Below, piece after piece: positions 46,599 through 54,643 of a DNA stretch of 64,000 nucleotides. Origin of the DNA: Enterobacter cloacae complex sp. ECNIH7 (GTDB taxonomy: Bacteria; Pseudomonadota; Gammaproteobacteria; Enterobacterales; Enterobacteriaceae). Under the pieces are notes generated by a model, which saw only the letters and a list, made by a program, of their open reading frames with translations, ran no database searches and had not been told where the DNA came from. How positions within the stretch are numbered: position 1 is the first letter of the stretch; each line of letters begins with the position of its first letter. The translations under genes and the position numbers were made by a program. The stretch spans positions 15,046 through 79,045 of the forward strand of contig NZ_CP017992.1 in assembly GCF_002208095.1 (NCBI RefSeq). Reading direction: 5' to 3'.

Positions 46599-47032
46599 GT
46601 GGATTTCCGGTTGTAACGGTAACTGGCATCCTCTTCAATTGCTGCCACGAACCATCCGGTAGCAGTTTGCCTGTCTATGCTATCAGGCAAGGAAGCGACT
46701 AACTGCTCAAGTGGAAGTTTACGATTAGCTCTGAATATCAGCGCCGACATACCACACCAGTCCTGGTTACTTTCGGGCTTCCAGCCGATGCTGAGCATCA
46801 ATGTTAATGCCGTCTGAGCAGCCCACAACGGAGTTTCAGCCGGGTTAGAGGCCCATGAAAGTAACGCCGCGCCGGGTACGGGCCTGCTTCTTGTAACGTA
46901 TCCCAGATTGATAGCCGCTTCTGTTAATGCGGCAGCTGCTTCGGATTGCGTTCCGGGATAACGAAGCGCCCAGTGGCGGACAATTTGGCCACGGAATGCC
47001 GTGGCCATTTCGGTGAACGGGGTTGATTTCAT
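46595..47032 (-). CDS. Unknown protein of the par operon (145 aa)
   Basis: A soluble, mainly helical protein with several Trp (LLSWASNPAETPLWAAQTAL). ATG overlaps the parB stop as TGATG; a GTG lies one codon upstream. No family recognised. Its coupling with parB suggests a role tied to partition or to the RES protein. Confidence 0.65.
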   Translation of the reverse strand: MKSTPFTEMATAFRGQIVRHWALRYPGTQSEAAAALTEAAINLGYVTRSRPVPGAALLSWASNPAETPLWAAQTALTLMLSIGWKPESNQDWCGMSALIFRANRKLPLEQLVASLPDSIDRQTATGWFVAAIEEDASYRYNRKST

Positions 47033-48063
47033 CACTGAGAGCGCATCCCTTTGACGCGTAGTTCAGAAGCCTCAACTGAAATCTCACCAATGTCCATTTT
47101 CACCCACACATACCCAGCTTTGTCTGGCGCACGGTCAGTCATTATTACCCCTTGCTGACCGTCTATCTCGACAACAACCTGCCAGGTTTTTACATCTGAA
47201 TTGCTGCCCAAAGGCTTGGTTGGTTTTTTGTTCTGAGCCTTAGATTTCGCATGCGAAATCTCACCTTTGCTTTTGTTCTTAACTGCATCAAGAACAGCTT
47301 TAACCTGCGAACGTGAAATACCAGACTCTCGCGCAGCCGCGATAAGCTTCTCGGCCTCTTCAGGAGACTTTTCATTTACCTGTATCAGTGTGTATGCCAG
47401 ATCGACATCGGATGTGACTTTATCCCGGAGAAGGGCGGTAACATTTTCTGGTGCATCAATGAGACGAAGGTGTTTACTGACAAATGAGGTAGGCTTACCC
47501 ATTGTTTTTGCGATTTGCTCACCCGTCATATTGAACTCATGCTTGAGCTCATAGAACGATTTTGCAGTCGCTAATGGTTTCAAACCAGACTGCTGCAGGT
47601 TTTCAATAAGCTGACCGATGATGCGTTCTTTTCTTTCCCGTGGTGGTTTACCCACATAAATATCAATGTGGGTATCACCACGCTTACGGGCTGTGCGAAC
47701 ACGCGTTTCGCCTAACCATATCTGGTAGCCACGTCTGTCACGAGGATAACAACGAGGCGGGGTAAGCATCCCTATAGTTTCGAAGGTATCAGACATACCA
47801 TCGATGATATCTTCCTCGAAGTCTTCTTCAGGTCGCACTTGTTCTTCAGCATAAACCAGATTTATATCGACGCGTATTATCTGACCATCAGGTTCGATAT
47901 CCGGGCGGGCAATATCCGCCATAATCTGGTGCGCAGCTATATCATGGCTCTGCTCATCTGGTTGTTTATTTGCAATGACCTGTTCAATATCAGAAACAAC
48001 AGATGCTTTTTTTTTCATTTCCTGCTGCGCCTGGAGTCGTCTCATAAACGGTTTCTTGGCCAT
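47032..48063 (-). CDS. parB: ParB partition protein
   Basis: A 343-aa protein with the ParB/Spo0J core: the CTP-pocket motif GETRVRTARKRG near residue 113 and a helix-turn-helix MTGEQIAKTMGKPTSFVSKH near 175. It should bind the seven palindromes in this region and spread along DNA. One of the palindromes lies inside this gene. The parA stop overlaps its ATG. The C-terminal 60 residues probably dimerise. Confidence 0.9.
   Translation of the reverse strand: MAKKPFMRRLQAQQEMKKKASVVSDIEQVIANKQPDEQSHDIAAHQIMADIARPDIEPDGQIIRVDINLVYAEEQVRPEEDFEEDIIDGMSDTFETIGMLTPPRCYPRDRRGYQIWLGETRVRTARKRGDTHIDIYVGKPPRERKERIIGQLIENLQQSGLKPLATAKSFYELKHEFNMTGEQIAKTMGKPTSFVSKHLRLIDAPENVTALLRDKVTSDVDLAYTLIQVNEKSPEEAEKLIAAARESGISRSQVKAVLDAVKNKSKGEISHAKSKAQNKKPTKPLGSNSDVKTWQVVVEIDGQQGVIMTDRAPDKAGYVWVKMDIGEISVEASELRVKGMRSQ
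47243..47260. promoter_or_regulatory. parS-like palindrome 5 (inside parB)
   Basis: Perfect copy in the coding sequence of parB, again read as ISHAKS. Confidence 0.65.
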
Positions 48064-48929
48064 TACTTACCTCCTGCGAGCAGAATAATTTTCCGGGTAA
48101 GTTCTTTATACTGAATTGCAGGAAGACTCTTGGGGTCATATTCATCAAAGGAGAGACCAAGTTCGATCGCTTCTTTTGCAGCAGCAGGTACAAATGATAT
48201 ATAGGCGAGAATGTAATCTTCAGAGTAGCCTTTTCCCTGAAGGATCTCGATGAGGAGATTCAGATTCAGTGTATCAATAGGCCCCAGATATCCTTCTTTA
48301 AGTGGTTTTTTATAATTTTTCACCTGCGTTTGGGTCACATAAGTTCCCATGAACTGCAGCGAAGGATTGTAGTTCCGCTTAATTTTCTGCATATAAGTAA
48401 GCTGTTTACCAACTGCATTACGGGCCTGCTTCTCCAGCAGGGTAGGGATCAGAAGATAATCAGCTGACATATGCGCTGCGATCATAACATTTGAATAAGA
48501 TGGCGCTGAATCAGCAATAATAAAATCAAACTGTTTCTTCAGTTCTTCAATTCGGTCCCTGAAGTCGAACATGCAGTCGCTGTTTCGGTAGTTAATTTCA
48601 TTAAGTTCACTGGTAGCACCGATAAAAAAGCGCCCACCAGGAAGCTCAATCGGTCGAATCTCTGTTTCAGAAAAGAAAAGCTGATATGTATTCGCTTCAC
48701 CGGGTGTAAAACTGTTACTTAAAGGTTCGCGTTCTATCTCATAAGGTAAGCCGTCAGGGAAAGCCCTCTCCGTCAGACCAGTTGTCCAGTCCATATCAAT
48801 TTCAAGCACACGGAAACCAGCTTTACGAAGGTCATGTGCGATTTCACTGGATGACTGCGATTTAACGATTCCGCCCTTCTGACTACATACAACGATAAGT
48901 TTGCCGACAGGTCCTATTTTCAGTGTCAT
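48063..48929 (-). CDS. parA: ParA partition ATPase
   Basis: A 288-aa deviant-Walker ATPase that moves ParB-DNA complexes over the nucleoid. Walker A reads KGGIVKSQ near residue 20; the position usually Gly is Val, comparable with Tyr in F SopA or Ser in P1 ParA. Walker A' DMDW and FIIADSAPS (Walker B region) follow. It lacks the N-terminal helix-turn-helix of SopA-type proteins. Start MTLKIGP follows AAGGA; the 8 upstream codons run into the palindrome at 48944 and are not used. Confidence 0.88.
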   Translation of the reverse strand: MTLKIGPVGKLIVVCSQKGGIVKSQSSSEIAHDLRKAGFRVLEIDMDWTTGLTERAFPDGLPYEIEREPLSNSFTPGEANTYQLFFSETEIRPIELPGGRFFIGATSELNEINYRNSDCMFDFRDRIEELKKQFDFIIADSAPSYSNVMIAAHMSADYLLIPTLLEKQARNAVGKQLTYMQKIKRNYNPSLQFMGTYVTQTQVKNYKKPLKEGYLGPIDTLNLNLLIEILQGKGYSEDYILAYISFVPAAAKEAIELGLSFDEYDPKSLPAIQYKELTRKIILLAGGK

Positions 48930-48943
48930 GTAACAGTCCTTAA

Positions 48944-48961
48944 GATTTCGCATGCGAAATG
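48944..48961. promoter_or_regulatory. parS-like palindrome 6 (parA operator position)
   Basis: ATTTCGCATGCGAAAT core intact; the last base of the 18-mer differs. It lies 15 bases before the parA start, suited to autoregulation by ParB. Confidence 0.7.
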
Positions 48962-49062
48962 TTTGAGAAGGGGCGGCACGGCTTAAAAGAGTATTTCAGT
49001 AATAAAAAGAATTCATTGCGGTATTTCATACACACTCCTGTGAGTCAGGCGTTTCGCCAGAT

Positions 49063-49086
49063 GCAGAAGCAGCTATCTGCTTCTGC
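49063..49086. other. Perfect hairpin upstream of parA
   Basis: GCAGAAGCAG and CTGCTTCTGC, 4-nt loop. It lies in the parA leader, downstream of the putative promoter, so it may affect parA expression. The rest of 48962-49422 has no gene. Confidence 0.4.
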
Positions 49087-49118
49087 GTTTGTTGTCGTGC
49101 TTTAAGGACGACATAAAC

Positions 49119-49146
49119 AGTATACAGAGAAATATTAGAGTATCAA
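49119..49146 (-). promoter_or_regulatory. Putative parA promoter
   Basis: On the minus strand TTGATA, 16 bases, TATACT. It is flanked upstream by the palindrome at 49162 and lies about 190 bases before the parA start. Confidence 0.5.
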
Positions 49147-49161
49147 TAATGATATGCAACA

Positions 49162-49179
49162 GATTTCGCATGCGAAATC
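49162..49179. promoter_or_regulatory. parS-like palindrome 7
   Basis: Perfect copy of GATTTCGCATGCGAAATC, just upstream of the putative parA promoter. Confidence 0.7.
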
Positions 49180-49422
49180 ACATTTTAACTATTTCTGGTG
49201 ATCGTATTTAATTTTGTTGACCTAAAGCGCAAACCGTGAGTCTGCTCAGAGCTTGCATCTGAGCAGGCGAAGGGTTGGATAAGCCCGACGGGCGCGTCAG
49301 CATGTCACATTGAGGTATGCTCTATATATACCACCCGAAAAAATACTGGCGAATGTTATTGTTACCACATAAGTGATACCATTATAAGCAAGACCACTTA
49401 AAAGTTACCAGAAGGACAAAAT

Positions 49423-50055
49423 ATGTTCGTTTTTGGTTACCTCCGGGCATCCACTTCAGAGCAGGATGCCAGCCGCGCAAAAAATGCGCTGAAGGCATTT
49501 GCAAACCAAAATGGCCACCGTATTGCTGGCTGGTATATCGATAATGTCTCCGGTACGACAATGAACCGTCCTGAACTGATCAGGCTTCTTGGTGATGCGG
49601 AACCTGGTGATGTGATTCTCATAGAACAGGTCGACAGGCTTACCCGCCTGGATGATGCAGGCTGGGAGACACTCAGAAAGCAAATTACCGATAAGCAGCT
49701 GGCCATCGTCAGTCTTGATCTACCGACCAGCCATCTGGCGCTATCCAGCACAGTAAGTGATGACTTTACCCGAAGCATGCTGAAGGCCGTAAATGGCATG
49801 ATGCTGGATATGCTCGCCGCTATTGCCCGAAAAGATTACGAAGACCGTCGACGCCGTCAGTCAGAGGGTATCAGTAAGGCGAAAGCTGAAGGAAAATACC
49901 GAGGCAGGGTGGCCGATGCGCAGAAACATGAATTGATACGCACTCTGCGTCTGGCCCACGGAAAATCACTGCGTGAAACAGCCCGGCTAGCTGGCGTATC
50001 AAAGATGACAGTAATCAGAGTCTGTAACGGCAATCATAAACAGGATACTGATTGA
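49423..50055 (+). CDS. Serine recombinase (resolvase/invertase family)
   Basis: A 210-aa small serine recombinase: FGYLRASTSEQD with the nucleophile Ser near residue 10-12, QVDRLTRL near 68, a long E-helix and a C-terminal helix-turn-helix SLRETARLAGVSKMTVIRV. It is next to the partition operon and not part of a visible transposon, so it probably resolves plasmid multimers (inference). I did not identify its res site; the 300 bases upstream are the likely place. Confidence 0.87.
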   Translation: MFVFGYLRASTSEQDASRAKNALKAFANQNGHRIAGWYIDNVSGTTMNRPELIRLLGDAEPGDVILIEQVDRLTRLDDAGWETLRKQITDKQLAIVSLDLPTSHLALSSTVSDDFTRSMLKAVNGMMLDMLAAIARKDYEDRRRRQSEGISKAKAEGKYRGRVADAQKHELIRTLRLAHGKSLRETARLAGVSKMTVIRVCNGNHKQDTD

Positions 50056-50108
50056 CGATACTTATTCACGTTAGGTTCAGAACAAACAATTAAGCTTATG
50101 GAGCGAAT

Positions 50109-50309
50109 ATGGCTGAAAGAATATCTCAAAGAGAACGGGAGTTGTTGGAGGAATTCCTTTGTACTGTTCTGGATGATTTCAGTAAAGGCAGTATAACCCG
50201 CCATCAGGCTGTCAGCGGTATCGCGACATTATATACAGCTGCCGCAGAAGGACGGAGAGAAGAGGTTTTAGAATATCTGAGAGAGGGAAGAAAGTTGCTA
50301 AGGCAGTAA
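50109..50309 (+). CDS. Small unknown helical protein (66 aa)
   Basis: MAERISQRERELLEEFLCTV and further helices; charged and soluble. ATG preceded by GGAGCG. It lies 53 bases after the recombinase, probably cotranscribed. No family recognised. Confidence 0.6.
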   Translation: MAERISQRERELLEEFLCTVLDDFSKGSITRHQAVSGIATLYTAAAEGRREEVLEYLREGRKLLRQ

Positions 50310-50454
50310 TTGATGATGAGTAAAGATGGTTTAGGGAGGGGACCGAACCACCCCGGAACGGCCCCCTGAAGGAATGGCAATTCCGTTCACCGCCAATATT
50401 AGCTTTTTCTAGGCTGTGATAACATCTCCGGGTCATTTTTCAGAGCCAGGGCAG

Positions 50455-51384
50455 ATGAAGAAGAAAAACAGCACACCCACTCCTCACGATGCCACGTTCA
50501 GGCAGTTCCTGACGCAACCGGATATTGCCCGGGATTTCATGGAAATCCACCTGCCTGCAGAGCTGCGAGCAGTCTGCGATCTCAGCACGCTGAAACTGGA
50601 ATCAGGCTCGTTCGTTGAGGATGATCTCCGCCAGTATTTCAGCGACGTCCTCTATAGCCTGAAAACTACAGCCGGCGACAGCTATATTCATGTTCTGGTC
50701 GAGCACCAGTCAACGCCGGACAAACATATGGCTTTCCGCCTCATACGCTATGCGGTAGCCGCCATGCAGCGCCACCTGGAGGCAGGGCATAAAAAACTGC
50801 CACTGGTGATACCGGTGCTGTTCTATACGGGTAAGCGCAGCCCGTATCCGTACTCTACTCGTTGGCTGGATGAATTTGACGCTCCCGAGCTGGCAGGCAA
50901 ACTCTACAGCAACGCTTTCCCGCTGGTAGACGTTACGATCATTCCGGATGATGAAATCGCTGGCCATCGCAGCATGGCCGCCCTGACTTTACTGCAAAAG
51001 CATATTCACCAGCGGGACCTGGCAGAACTGGTCGACCGGCTGGCACCCATCTTGCTGGCGGGATACTTGTCTTCATCGCAGGTGATATCGCTGGTACACT
51101 ATATAGTGCAGGCAGGCGAAACATCCGACGCCGAAGCCTTTGTACGCGAACTGGCACAGCGTGTGCCGCAACACGGAGACGCACTTATGACCATCGCACA
51201 ACAGCTTGAACAGAAGGGCATCGAGAAGGGGATTCAGCTCGGTGAACAACGCGGCATTGAAAAAGGCGAGCGCGAAGCCACCCTTAAAATTGCACGAACC
51301 ATGCTCCAGAACGGCATTGACCGCAATACCGTCATAAAAATGACCGGTCTGACTGAAGACGACCTGGCGCAGATCCGCCACTAA
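50455..51384 (+). CDS. Rpn-family recombination-promoting nuclease (PD-(D/E)XK)
   Basis: A 309-aa protein recognised as the Rpn/YhgA-like family: TPHDATFRQFLTQPDIARDF at the N-terminus, then LKLESGSFV, YSDVLYSLK-like segment and HVLVEHQSTPDKHMAFRLIRY, with the nuclease residues Asp, Glu and Gln in the last. The C-terminus repeats EKGIEKG/QRGIEKGE, as is usual. Start MKKKNSTPTPHD fits the family; 13 upstream codons are not used. Rpn proteins have been linked to RecA-independent recombination and phage defence. Confidence 0.85.
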   Translation: MKKKNSTPTPHDATFRQFLTQPDIARDFMEIHLPAELRAVCDLSTLKLESGSFVEDDLRQYFSDVLYSLKTTAGDSYIHVLVEHQSTPDKHMAFRLIRYAVAAMQRHLEAGHKKLPLVIPVLFYTGKRSPYPYSTRWLDEFDAPELAGKLYSNAFPLVDVTIIPDDEIAGHRSMAALTLLQKHIHQRDLAELVDRLAPILLAGYLSSSQVISLVHYIVQAGETSDAEAFVRELAQRVPQHGDALMTIAQQLEQKGIEKGIQLGEQRGIEKGEREATLKIARTMLQNGIDRNTVIKMTGLTEDDLAQIRH

Positions 51385-52140
51385 TCACCCTTTCCTGGCA
51401 CTCCCTGTCTGGTCATCAGCGAATACTGGTGGGGCAGGGAGTCACCAGACTCAAGTTCAGCCAGCCACAGCGATTAAACAGCTTCATCACCTCGCCACAT
51501 TCCCCCGTCAGACACGCTGTCAACGGATTTATCTGTAAAGCGACATAGAGATTGGCTCGTAAGAGATAAATGCCGTTCACACCCGCACTGAGCGCCACAG
51601 CATTCCGACCGGCCCCCAGTTAGCAGCTTCTCAGTCGGGCACAATCCAGTAAAAAAGCGATGAGTCATCGATGGAGATACAGGCTAGAAAAGTGCGGTTC
51701 TGGCTTGTTCATATCCCGAATGACCACGTGCGTAACATTTTCATTAAATACAATTATGTCAATTATTTTTATTCACAATATGTTGATAGTGTAGCGTACG
51801 CGCCAGCAAGTAAATATTGTTAAAATTTTAAGCAATAAATGTTCTCACATTCGTCCAGTAAAAAGCGTAGATCATTGAAAGCATTGTACGATTGTGTTGA
51901 GCTGAGACTACCTCTTCGTCGCGGATAATGACCATAGCTAATTGGCCATTACATTGAGACTCAGTCTGGTGATATGGTATGCTCAAGTTGAGGATGATGT
52001 AATCAAGTTATCCCAGTAACAATTTCTTTTTAGGCAAAATAGCAAACATATTTTCCGGGGCTGAAAATATGGGATTATGCAGATAATTGCAAGTTCGCAC
52101 CCATGCCGGATATCGAACTGTATGTTTTTATTATGGGGGA
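51385..52140. other. Non-coding, increasingly AT-rich region
   Basis: No credible gene. ACTCCCTG at 51400 and CAGGGAGT at 51435 form an 8-bp stem with a large loop, possibly a terminator of the Rpn gene. From 51700 the composition becomes AT-rich, marking a different origin for the HNH gene block. Confidence 0.4.
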
Positions 52141-53055
52141 ATGACCGTGATCAAAAAAATTTGCCAGGTAATTGATGGGGAGTACGTCTGCGACATTGAT
52201 ATCAGTGTTGAGGAATGGAAAATATTATTAATGAATGAAAAAGTTTTTGATTCTAAAAGTATTGCTGCATTAAAAAAATGGTTCATTGAACCAAGTCATT
52301 CTTGCACGTGTTTCGATATAGGTAAAAAGTACGATCTGCACAGTATGAGTGCTAATGGTGTTATTAATGGACTGGGTGGAAGGGTTCAAAAAGAACTTGG
52401 TAGATTCGAAGTTAAAGGGATCGGAAATATAGCATCTGGCACAAAATTCATTACAGTCATGAAGAGTAAAGAAATCGGCGGAAAACCAAAAAGAAACTTA
52501 TGGACAATTCGTGAAGAACTTGTCCAGGCAATTAAGGAGCTGGATTTTTTTGGTACAACAGAAAACACCAGTAATGAATTTTACTCTGACGATGAGTTGG
52601 TCAATGCCATGGAGAAAAATAATAACTTTGATGACGATCGAACATTTGAATATACCGGAAAAGCTAAACCAAAGAAAAAAGCAATAGAAGTAAAAAATGG
52701 CCTCTCATACCCAAGAAATAAAGTTGTATCAAAAAATGCATTGAACAAAGCAGGATACAGATGTGAAGTCGATAACGATCATCCAACATTCAGAAGGCGA
52801 AATTCACCCTTGCACTACACTGAACCTCATCACATTGTACCTATGTCCAGGCAAGATGCTTTTGATACTTCTCTTGACGTCGAAGAAAATATAATATCTC
52901 TGTGTTGCAATTGCCATAAACAAATTCACCTTGGTCAGGGATATGAAGATATGCTGGAGAAAATATATAATGAGAGAAAAGAATTATTAAAAAAAGTAGA
53001 TATAGATATATCACTGGAAAACTTGATTATTTATTACAAAATGGAAAGTAAGTGA
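52141..53055 (+). CDS. HNH endonuclease of unknown target
   Basis: A 304-aa protein with a C-terminal HNH domain: a Cys (YRCEVDNDHP), EPHHIVPMSR and IISLCCNCHKQIHLG give the HNH and zinc ligands. The N-terminal 200 residues are basic and of no recognised family, with a helical segment near 20-60. An upstream TTG and an internal GTG two codons later are other possible starts. Low GC content sets it apart from its neighbours. Solitary HNH proteins of this layout often belong to restriction of modified DNA, but the sequence does not prove it. Confidence 0.75.
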   Translation: MTVIKKICQVIDGEYVCDIDISVEEWKILLMNEKVFDSKSIAALKKWFIEPSHSCTCFDIGKKYDLHSMSANGVINGLGGRVQKELGRFEVKGIGNIASGTKFITVMKSKEIGGKPKRNLWTIREELVQAIKELDFFGTTENTSNEFYSDDELVNAMEKNNNFDDDRTFEYTGKAKPKKKAIEVKNGLSYPRNKVVSKNALNKAGYRCEVDNDHPTFRRRNSPLHYTEPHHIVPMSRQDAFDTSLDVEENIISLCCNCHKQIHLGQGYEDMLEKIYNERKELLKKVDIDISLENLIIYYKMESK

Positions 53056-53363
53056 GTTTCAAAGGAGAGTGATACCTTCATTTTATTGGTCGAGATGAAC
53101 AGCAGATGATGTTTCCGGCAAGTATCTAGTTCATGAATTTTCTGTTAAAAAATAGGTAAAAGCAGTCTTGAGCCCTGACTGCGAATTGCCATTGCGCATG
53201 ACCAGAGAACAGGACGAGCCCCCCTGTCGAACCAAGGCTAAGAAACAATTTTAAAACAGAGGATTAATTAAAATTAGCAGTTCCCGTCGAAATAATCGGC
53301 AAGCAGAATTGGCTCAGGTGAATTTCACTCGGTGCAGTACAAACGTTGGAGGATTTAAAAGGA
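53056..53363. other. Non-coding gap after the HNH gene
   Basis: About 300 bases without a gene or recognisable element. Confidence 0.5.
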
Positions 53364-53387
53364 AAAACCCGAAATGAATCGGGTTTT
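53364..53387. terminator. Bidirectional terminator
   Basis: AAAACCCGA and TCGGGTTTT pair perfectly around a 6-nt loop, so both strands carry a T-run. It lies between the converging HNH and DUF305 genes. Confidence 0.65.
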
Positions 53388-53463
53388 GATTAATTAACGA
53401 TTAACAGGCTCCCGTGCCCGGGAACACTCTGACTGTACGCGCAATATCATATTTCCGCAACCA

Positions 53464-53814
53464 TTATTTTTGATTGCCAAGCCATTTATTCATCTGCTCA
53501 ATTTCACCTTTTTGAGCTTTAATGATGTCCTGCGCAAGCTTTCTCATTTCCGGATCTTTTCCGTATTTGAGCTCAGTTTCCGCCATTGCGATTGCTCCTT
53601 CATGGTGTGCGATCATACCTTTTGCAAAGGCCTTGTCGGGGTCGGGCTCATTAACGGCGGCCATCATTTTGTCATGCATGTCTTTCATGCCAGCCATATA
53701 TTCCTGTGACGATGCCGATGAGTGCATATCTGACATTTTCATGTCCGAATGCTCAGCGGAAATGGCTGGCAGGGATAACATTAATATTACAAAAAAGGTG
53801 TTTTTGATTTTCAT
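53464..53814 (-). CDS. DUF305-family periplasmic metal-binding protein
   Basis: A 116-aa secreted protein (signal ends near ISA) rich in Met and His: HSDMKMSDMHSS, MKDMHDKMM and the DUF305 signature AKGMIAHHEGAIAMAE. Such proteins accompany copper and silver resistance genes. It sits directly after silE, separated by a strong terminator, so it has its own promoter. It is not a standard sil gene. Confidence 0.82.
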   Translation of the reverse strand: MKIKNTFFVILMLSLPAISAEHSDMKMSDMHSSASSQEYMAGMKDMHDKMMAAVNEPDPDKAFAKGMIAHHEGAIAMAETELKYGKDPEMRKLAQDIIKAQKGEIEQMNKWLGNQK

Positions 53815-53864
53815 TAAATAAGTCCTTTTCAGGTAGGTACCGATTAATTGTAGCTGAGTCAGAT

Positions 53865-53886
53865 AAAAAAGCCCCCAGATGGGGGC
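53865..53886 (-). terminator. silE terminator
   Basis: GCCCCC-AGAT-GGGGGC stem followed on the minus strand by six T. A strong rho-independent terminator 76 bases after silE. Confidence 0.8.
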
Positions 53887-53961
53887 AAAAATATCACAAC
53901 ATATCCGGTTAAGGAATAATCTATCAAGGAAAGGTTAAAAGCACGGATACTACAGTCGCAT

Positions 53962-54393
53962 TCAGCCTGCATTGCTCATACGGCGGTGCGCTTCGGCCAT
54001 GGCCTGATGTGGGCCGGACTGACCGTTATTCATGAATTCGTGGGCAACCGCTGCTCTTTCATGCTCATCCATCGCAGCGTAAGACGTTGACGAAACGGGC
54101 GTGGATACAGTGTTATTTCCCATCATCTTCTGATGACTTTCCACCATTTTCTGGTGCGCATCCGCCGATCCGTTCGTCATGGTTTCATGAGCAATAATGG
54201 CCTGTTCATGCTGGTCCATACCGGCCATACGAGGAGCAGTCCCCTGGATCCCGACAGGAGCCGCAGCAGACTGCATCTGGTGAGCAGGAGCCTGTGCATT
54301 GTTGACGCGTTCATGAATATTCACGGTTTCCGTGGCCCAGGCCGAAGAAATTAAACCAAAGCCCAGCAAGGATGCTAATACGATATTTTTCAT
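53962..54393 (-). CDS. silE: SilE periplasmic silver-binding protein
   Basis: A 143-aa secreted protein, the length of SilE, starting MKNIVLASLLGFGLISSAWA. It has His/Met repeats DQHEQAIIAHETM, AHQKMVESHQKM, DEHERAAVAHEFM that bind several Ag+ ions. Start follows GGAG; the frame is open to 54675 but that part is not SilE. It normally acts with the SilCBA pump, which is missing here. Confidence 0.92.
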   Translation of the reverse strand: MKNIVLASLLGFGLISSAWATETVNIHERVNNAQAPAHQMQSAAAPVGIQGTAPRMAGMDQHEQAIIAHETMTNGSADAHQKMVESHQKMMGNNTVSTPVSSTSYAAMDEHERAAVAHEFMNNGQSGPHQAMAEAHRRMSNAG

Positions 54394-54643
54394 GATAAAT
54401 CTCCATTTCTGAATTAGTGATGTCCGGGGAAGTACAACCGGTGTTTTCAGTTCCATAACTGAAACAGGTTCGGCAGTGTTTATTTCTCCGGGAGAGGACT
54501 GGATATTCATTTCCTGGCGTACTCTGACGCCGGGTATTGATGAAGCAATCCAGCCTTCCTGATAAGTTGCACTAATTATATCGAATGGCTTCTGTTTGCT
54601 GCATGACAGGCTAATGACATCTTTGTCATTTAAATCCTTATTC

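Noticed and set aside
42220..49179. Evenly recurring palindrome as a CRISPR array
   Set aside because: Copies are hundreds to thousands of bases apart and partly inside genes, with no spacer regularity and no cas genes.
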